From: Alitta virens
Lineage: Eukaryota; Annelida; Polychaeta; Phyllodocida; Nereididae
Assembly: GCA_932294295.1 (NCBI GenBank)
Contig: OW028576.1
Coordinates: 21,583,227 to 21,647,226 of the forward strand
Direction of reading: 5' to 3'
Length of the DNA: 64,000 nucleotides
A program made the translations under genes and the position numbers. The notes beneath the pieces are model-generated. The model did not search any database. It saw only the letters and a list, made by a program, of their open reading frames with translations, and was not told where the DNA came from. Positions 63,601 through 64,000 of this stretch are shown piece after piece. Each line of letters starts with the position of its first letter. The first letter of the stretch is position 1.

Positions 63601-64000
63601 CAGTGACATGCCAGACTCACAGACCGCGCCGATTAAGTAGTAAGTTAGGTCCAATTAGCGCAGCCAATGAGAGGCAGAGGACGAAGCGTGCATTATGATA
63701 GCCACGTGGGGCACTCGTGCGTAGCGGGGTCAAGGCCGTTGTAGAGGGCTAGGATGCTGACAAGAAAACAAACGACAACAACGCAACACCGAAGTGTAAT
63801 AGCCTTTTGGAACGACGTGGCACAGTTAAATTATCTAAAGTACACAGCCATGTAGGAAGTGCACTTAGCATTGACATGCCAGACTCACAGACCGTGCCGA
63901 TTATGTAGTAAGTTAGGTCCACTTTGCACAGCCAATGAGAGGCAGAGGACGAAGCGTGCATTATGATAGCCACGTGGGGCACTCGTGCGTAGCGGGGTCA
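60629..64000. repeat. 3576-bp tandem duplication, copy 2 (runs off the window)
   Basis: Starts: 60629 F, 60939 G, 61247 B, 61513 A, 61781 C, 62058 C, 62335 A, 62603 B, 62869 A, 63137 B, 63403 B', 63669 A, then a partial at 63937. Offset from copy 1 is 3576 throughout. The preceding monomer (60361) ends CTTAGCACAGCC, whereas the monomer before 57053 ends AATTAGCGCAGCC, so the junction is close to 60612-60664. Confidence 0.94.
63937..64000. repeat. Partial monomer at window edge
   Basis: The first 64 bases of a monomer, cut by the end of the window. Too short to class, but identical to the start of the A monomer at 60361. Confidence 0.95.

Larger units (their letters stand above)
1..64000. repeat. 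Satellite DNA array, 266-268 bp basic monomer, fills the window
   Basis: The window holds 234 full monomers and one partial, all in the same orientation, each opening with GAGAGGCAGAGG (rarely with one substitution) and closing with a form of CACAGCCAAT. Lengths are 268 (95 copies), 266 (66), 277 (23), 267 (21), 310 (13), 308 (13), 278 (2) and 352 (1), which account for every base from 1 to 63936. No other DNA interrupts the array: no transposon ends, tRNA or rRNA similarity, or unique flank. The array runs off both window edges, so its true size is unknown. Open frames up to 149 codons occur on both strands but recur in dozens of copies, overlap each other antisense and shift frame between monomers because 266 and 268 are not multiples of three. 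I therefore call no genes. The satellite family is not one I recognise by name. Confidence 0.97.

Noticed and set aside
1..64000. CRISPR array
   Set aside because: Repeats are contiguous at 266-268 bp with no short repeat plus unique spacer pattern, and no cas-like gene is present.
1..64000. CENP-B box
   Set aside because: TTCG occurs on the minus strand (complement of CGAAG), but the following bases do not fit the A and CGGG positions of the known 17-bp box.
1..64000. Telomeric repeats
   Set aside because: A single TTAGG per monomer (in AGTTAGGTCC) is not tandem.
1..64000. rDNA intergenic spacer subrepeats
   Set aside because: No rRNA sequence or spacer promoter is recognisable anywhere in 64 kb, although a longer contig would be needed to exclude it fully.
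1..64000. Transposable element or its internal tandem repeats
   Set aside because: No terminal repeats, target-site duplications, poly(A) tails or transposase or reverse transcriptase frames are visible.
48873..64000. Near-identical duplications as assembly artefacts
   Set aside because: Not fully excluded. However, the junction monomers are clean recombinants with both parents visible, and copies carry some private bases, which fits real unequal exchange better than a mis-join. Spanning long reads would decide.

Overview
The whole 64 kb is one head-to-tail tandem array of a satellite DNA. I found no gene, RNA gene, transposon or unique-sequence island. I walked every monomer boundary, phasing on the GAGAGGCAGAGG motif at base 1 (an arbitrary phase). 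There are 234 complete monomers plus a 64-bp partial one at 63937-64000. Lengths are 268 bp (95 monomers), 266 (66), 277 (23), 267 (21), 310 (13), 308 (13), 278 (2) and 352 (1). These sum to 63,936 bp, so nothing lies between monomers, and none is inverted. A typical monomer is about 49% GC with a CpG observed/expected ratio near 0.9. A long, pure satellite with higher-order structure points to a eukaryotic nuclear genome, probably (peri)centromeric or other constitutive heterochromatin. I cannot name the species. The weak CpG depletion argues mildly against a heavily CpG-methylated vertebrate or plant genome.

I use these monomer classes: A (268 bp), B (266, a 2-bp loss mid-monomer), B' (a B subtype with CCGATTG mid-monomer), B'' (A/B-like ends with the B' middle), C (277, a divergent middle containing a TATA-like stretch), D (267, a 1-bp loss near the 3' end), E (267, a 10-bp loss plus a C-like middle), F (310) and G (308). 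F and G are A and B forms that carry a 42-bp internal duplication.

Layout: 1-16521 is a heterogeneous domain carrying E monomers. It is built by nested duplications of 7394, 2145 and 4387 bp; the 4387-bp one runs on to 21526. From about 16.5 to 48 kb the array is a higher-order repeat (HOR). Its fullest unit is 12 monomers and 3300 bp, in the order F-G-B-C-A-B-A-B'-D-A-A-A, seen at 23406-26705 and 34305-37604. Variants of 8, 9, 11 and 20 monomers also occur, and a roughly 10.9-kb block of these HOR units is itself duplicated. From about 48 to 64 kb the HOR is reorganised by 1337-bp, 4666-bp and 3576-bp tandem duplications that look almost identical between copies.

The main biological story is unequal exchange. 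Several monomers are chimeras whose left half belongs to one class and right half to another, and they sit at the junctions of the larger duplications. The many short ORFs on both strands are by-products of the repeat and are not annotated as genes.
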